A stretch of 64,000 bases of DNA from an uncultured Acidobacteriota bacterium (GTDB taxonomy: Bacteria; Acidobacteriota; Terriglobia; Terriglobales; Acidobacteriaceae), in NCBI GenBank assembly GCA_903832055.1, contig CAILAC010000010.1:124001-188000 (forward strand). The letters run 5' to 3'. Of this stretch, positions 60,798-64,000 are shown piece after piece. The position numbers and the translations under genes are program-made. The notes under the pieces are model-generated. The model worked only from the letters and a program-made list of their open reading frames with translations. It searched no databases and was not told the DNA's origin. Every line of letters begins with the position of its first letter. Within the stretch, counting starts at the first letter, position 1.

Positions 60798-62131
60798 CCT
60801 TCGCTCCCAACTCCATTCAGGAACTCAAAGCAAAGCTCGTTGCCTCCAAAACTCCCGCCAACGAAATTCTCGACGCCACCGCATCTGCCCTATCCCACGC
60901 AAATTCAAATCAAAGCCACAACACATATCTCTGGCGCAACGAGGCCTGGACCCTCACCGAAGCACAACGCGCAGCGGCCCTGCTGCAAGAGCCCGGCACA
61001 AGCCCAAACCAACTATGCGGCGTCCCCGTCTCAGTCAAAGACTGCTTCGACCTCGCCGGCTCGCCCACTTCCTGCGGAACCCGCTTCTACCGCGACCTCC
61101 ACGGCATCGCCGCGCACGATTCCTGGCTCGTCGCCCAGCTCCGCGCCGCTGGAGCCGTCATCACCGGCAAAACCCACCTGCATCCCCTCGCCTACGGCAT
61201 CACCGGAGAAAATCCCGAATTCGGCGACTGCCTGCAACCCGACAACCCCCAGGCCCTCACCGGCGGCTCCTCCAGCGGCGCTGCAGCCAGCGTCCAAGAG
61301 GGATCAGCCCTTGCAGCCATCGGCACCGATACCGGCGGCTCGGTTCGCGTGCCCGCGGCCCTCTGCGGCCTCGCTGGCTACCGCGCCTCACACGGTCGAG
61401 GAGACTGGCGAGGCGGTGCCCACCTTGCCCCATCCTTCGACACCTTCGGCTGGCTCTTCCGCGACCTCACCGACGGCCCGCTGCTCGGCTCCCTCTTCGG
61501 CCCCACCAATCCCAGAAGCTCGACTCTGTCGAACCGATTCGCCGTCATCCCAGACGCCTTCCTCCATGACTGCGAAGCCGCCGTCCGCGCCAGCTACCAG
61601 CAGTCCCAGGCAGAACTCGCCTCCCTCGGCCTCGCCGCCTCCACCGTTGCCGTCGATTGGTGGGCCGATTCGCTCGAAATATTCGCCCCCATCCAGGCTC
61701 ACGAAGCAGCCCAAATCCACGCCGGCCACTTCGCTGAATTCGAGACCTCCATCCGCCAACGCCTCGAGTGGGGCGCATCTCTCAGCAGTTCAGCCATCGC
61801 CGCCCTCCGCCAGCGCCATCAGGAATTCCTCCGCCGCATGGATGACCTCCTCGCCACCCACGAACTCCTCCTGCTCCCCGCAGCGCCCGTCACATGTCTC
61901 CATGCCGGAGCAGACCACAGCCAGACCCGCACTCGCCTCCTTCGCTACACCACCCCCATCAGCCTCTCAGGAATGCCCGCCGTCACGCTGCCGTACTTCG
62001 CCAACGGCAAGCCCTCAGGCGGCATGCAACTCGTCGCCGCTCGCGAAGACGACGCACGCCTGCTCGCCCTCGCCGCCATTGTCGGAGTCCTGCGCAATTC
62101 TCAGGATGAATCAGCGCCGCCCTCATGCTAA
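60794..62131 (+). CDS. amidase (amidase signature family, AtzE/GatA-like)
   Basis: A 445-residue serine amidase. The catalytic lysine is K82 (VSVKD), the cis-serine is in GGSSSGA near S159-S160, and the nucleophile is S183 in DTGGSVRVPA. GAVITGKTHLHPLAYGITGENPEFGD (in part) matches the AtzE/GatA branch. It would hydrolyse an amide such as oxalurate, allophanate or a dicarboxyurea; the exact substrate is not visible. It is divergent to the deaminase gene and 61 bases before the lipoprotein gene, and HpxZ/AtzH is nearby, which supports a linked role. Confidence 0.9.
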   Translation: MAFAPNSIQELKAKLVASKTPANEILDATASALSHANSNQSHNTYLWRNEAWTLTEAQRAAALLQEPGTSPNQLCGVPVSVKDCFDLAGSPTSCGTRFYRDLHGIAAHDSWLVAQLRAAGAVITGKTHLHPLAYGITGENPEFGDCLQPDNPQALTGGSSSGAAASVQEGSALAAIGTDTGGSVRVPAALCGLAGYRASHGRGDWRGGAHLAPSFDTFGWLFRDLTDGPLLGSLFGPTNPRSSTLSNRFAVIPDAFLHDCEAAVRASYQQSQAELASLGLAASTVAVDWWADSLEIFAPIQAHEAAQIHAGHFAEFETSIRQRLEWGASLSSSAIAALRQRHQEFLRRMDDLLATHELLLLPAAPVTCLHAGADHSQTRTRLLRYTTPISLSGMPAVTLPYFANGKPSGGMQLVAAREDDARLLALAAIVGVLRNSQDESAPPSC

Positions 62132-62192
62132 CGTCTTGAAACAAGCCTGATTCAAATTGCTTCAATACCCCTAACCGTCGGAGATAGATCGC

Positions 62193-63197
62193 ATGAATCG
62201 AGTCTTTTTCACTGGAAAGTACCCGCTTGCCGTCGCCTCAATCCTCGCCATCTTATCGCTGACCCTGCTCTCAGGCTGCCGCAAAGACTCCGCACTCACC
62301 GGCACAAACGGGCTCACCCCTGTCCGCCTCCAGGCCGACTGGTACCCTCAGCCCGAGCATGGCGGCTACTACACCGCCATCGCCAAAGGCTACTACCAGG
62401 CCGAGGGTCTCGACGTCCAGATCCTCCCCATCGGCACCTACACAAGCGGTTTGCAGACTGTCTCAAGCGGCGGCGCAGACTTCGGCCTCGCCTCCAGCGA
62501 CCAGATTCTCGAGGCCGTCTCCAATGGCCTGCCCGTCCTCGCCGTCAGCGCAACCATGCAGCACGACCCCCAAGCCGTCATGGTCCACAAGAATTCCCCC
62601 ATCCAGGACTTCCCCGGCCTCGAAGGACACGCAGTCGCCGCCCAGGTCGGTGCTACCTGGTTCAAATACATCGTCAGCAAGTATCACCTGAAAGATGTGC
62701 GCGAAATCCCCGCCACCCACTCCATCGCCAACTTCCTCCAGGACCCCAATTACGTTCAGCAGATCTTCGTCACCAGTGAGCCGTTCTTCGTCACCAAGGC
62801 CGGCGGCGATTTTCGCACCATGCTCATCAGCAGCGCAGGCTACGACCCCTACCGCGTCCTCTTCACCCGACGCGACTACATCGACCAGCACCCCGACATC
62901 GTAGCTAAATTCGTCCGCGCCACCATCAAAGGCTGGCAGGAATATCTCCGCGACCCAGCCCCAGCCAACGCACTCATCCTCAAGCTCAATCCCGCTCAAA
63001 ATCCCGATCAGATGCAGTTCAGCATCAACGCCCTCAAGCAGGGCGGCTTCATCACCGGTCCAGACGCAAGCGGCGCCGAAATCGGCAAGATGACCGCCGC
63101 CCGTTGGGCCGCCACCAATGAACAACTCACATCTCTGCAAGTCATTCACAAGGCCATCGACCCCACCACCGCCTACACGCTCAAATTCCTGCCGTAA
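62193..63197 (+). CDS. ABC transporter substrate-binding lipoprotein (NMT1/THI5-like)
   Basis: A 334-residue periplasmic-binding protein with a lipobox LSGC at residues 26-29 (modified Cys29). The family motif DWYPQPEHGGYYTAIAKGYYQAEGLDV is clear (in part), followed by GGADFGLASSDQILEAV and a C-terminal GFITGPDASGAE. This class binds aromatic, sulfonate or pyrimidine ligands. The matching ATPase and permease are encoded on the other strand at 54550-56186. It follows the amidase gene. Confidence 0.92.
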   Translation: MNRVFFTGKYPLAVASILAILSLTLLSGCRKDSALTGTNGLTPVRLQADWYPQPEHGGYYTAIAKGYYQAEGLDVQILPIGTYTSGLQTVSSGGADFGLASSDQILEAVSNGLPVLAVSATMQHDPQAVMVHKNSPIQDFPGLEGHAVAAQVGATWFKYIVSKYHLKDVREIPATHSIANFLQDPNYVQQIFVTSEPFFVTKAGGDFRTMLISSAGYDPYRVLFTRRDYIDQHPDIVAKFVRATIKGWQEYLRDPAPANALILKLNPAQNPDQMQFSINALKQGGFITGPDASGAEIGKMTAARWAATNEQLTSLQVIHKAIDPTTAYTLKFLP

Positions 63198-63238
63198 AGG
63201 TCTTCCCAATCACCAATCAACAAATCTGGGGGCCCCAT

Positions 63239-63265
63239 CCTTGCCGCAGTCACATCGCGGCAAGG
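63239..63265. other. 9-bp inverted repeat after the lipoprotein gene
   Basis: CCTTGCCGC at 63239-63247 pairs with GCGGCAAGG at 63257-63265 around a nine-base loop. It lies between convergent genes and may end transcription, but there is no T-run next to it. Confidence 0.5.
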
Positions 63266-63282
63266 GTGGCAAGACTGGCATC

Positions 63283-64000
63283 TCAGTACCGCCAGCTCGT
63301 CAGATCCGCTCCCGCCGGTGCCGATTTCGCAATCCGATCCAGAATTTTCGGCAGGTACATCGTGTTGTAGTGCAATCGCGAATAGGCATTCGGCAGCGTC
63401 GGGTCGCCGTTCCAGCAATGCTCTGCGCGCGGCCCGTAAGCCACTTCCCCGTCATAAGGAGGATTCGTCGTGCTCTTCAGAAAATCCTCCAGCCGGTACA
63501 CGGCATCATTCAAAAAGTAAGTATCATCGCTGCCCACATAGATATGCAGCTTGCCCTGCAACTGAGGCCCCAGCGTAGACCAGTCCCGCGCCAGTATCGC
63601 TGTCAGGTCGTAGTGGTCGTGCCAGTAAGCCGCCACCTTGTGGTCAATCTCACCCGTTGACTTGTCAAAGATAGGCATCGGATACCCATCCGGCCCCTCC
63701 GGCGAATACACCGCCTGCCATATATCAAACTGCTCGCCTGATCGCCCATGATCGCCAAGCATCGCCTCGTAGGCCAGGTTATCTTCGGTCGTAATTAGAG
63801 TATGTCCCAGGTAGTCGCGCATCGCCGGCTGCGGCACCCGCTTGTGCGCCCCCTCAAGATAGAACGCATTCTTGTCGTCGTATAAGTTGATCGTCATATA
63901 CGAGTGAAAGTCCACCGGGTCCGGGCAAGCCACAAACGCCCCGTTATAGTGCGTCGGATAAAACATTTGCACCGCCAGTGACTCCCATCCGCCCGTCGAA
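63283..64000 (-). CDS. esterase-like alpha/beta hydrolase, 5' end cut by window
   Basis: The gene runs off the window edge and only the last 239 codons are seen. The open frame reads STGGWESLA near the edge, a likely nucleophile-elbow segment, then YNGAFVACPDPVDFHSY and KLHIYVGSDDTYFLNDAVYRLEDF, which looks like the catalytic Asp region, and GPRAEHCWNGD near a His. It resembles uncharacterised acidobacterial esterases. The 5' part is outside the window. It is convergent to the lipoprotein gene. Confidence 0.7.
   Translation of the reverse strand, partial: STGGWESLAVQMFYPTHYNGAFVACPDPVDFHSYMTINLYDDKNAFYLEGAHKRVPQPAMRDYLGHTLITTEDNLAYEAMLGDHGRSGEQFDIWQAVYSPEGPDGYPMPIFDKSTGEIDHKVAAYWHDHYDLTAILARDWSTLGPQLQGKLHIYVGSDDTYFLNDAVYRLEDFLKSTTNPPYDGEVAYGPRAEHCWNGDPTLPNAYSRLHYNTMYLPKILDRIAKSAPAGADLTSWRY

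Overview
The window looks like chromosomal DNA of an Acidobacteriota member, probably class Terriglobia. This is inferred from gene content and was not tested by a search: a moderately GC-rich genome, one large Oar-type TonB-dependent receptor with a carboxypeptidase-regulatory N-terminal domain, a bacilliredoxin, and a flagellar locus that carries a stand-alone MshEN/zinc-ribbon protein. No rRNA, tRNA, CRISPR array, insertion sequence or phage gene was recognised.

Region 1 (1-28518, all minus strand) is a nearly complete flagellar locus. Read in the direction of transcription it is: OmpR-type regulator, sigma-54 activator, flgB-flgC-fliE-fliF-fliG-fliH-fliI-fliJ-fliK-flgD-flgE, a strong terminator, fliN-like-fliO-fliP-fliQ-fliR-flhB-flhA, fliA (sigma-28), fliM-fliN-MshEN protein, cheY-cheX, flgF-flgG-flgA and the first codons of probable flgH. 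Three sites with the sigma-54 layout (TGG, nine bases, TTGC) lie before flgB, fliN-like and flgF, and a very good sigma-28 site lies before cheY. The sigma-54 activator has an intact GAFTGA ATPase, a degenerate receiver and no DNA-binding domain, as in FlgR of epsilonproteobacteria. The DNA therefore suggests a two-tier flagellar hierarchy.

Region 2 (29366-38790) is housekeeping: lexA, trxA, thrC-thrB, modABC (molybdate uptake), murB, a Tat-exported metallophosphoesterase and a bacilliredoxin. Several intrinsic terminators are clear here.

Region 3 (38811-46941) is mixed: three APC-superfamily amino-acid permeases, thiE, a DinB-family gene broken by one in-frame TAG, a MocA/MobA-like nucleotidyltransferase, a DUF2165 membrane protein and a cytochrome c with a molybdopterin-oxidoreductase-like N-terminus.

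Region 4 (47031-63197) is a probable nitrogen-compound scavenging island. A plus-strand set (RidA-like, acetamidase/formamidase, DUF1348, HpxZ/AtzH-like, TonB-dependent receptor) faces a minus-strand set (nucleoside deaminase, FAD-linked oxidase, creatininase family, CocE-type hydrolase, ABC ATPase, ABC permease, DUF3891). The substrate-binding lipoprotein and an amidase are transcribed divergently from the deaminase. Outer-membrane uptake, inner-membrane uptake and several C-N hydrolases suggest import and breakdown of a cyclic or amide nitrogen compound, but the substrate cannot be read from sequence. The window ends inside an esterase-like gene.
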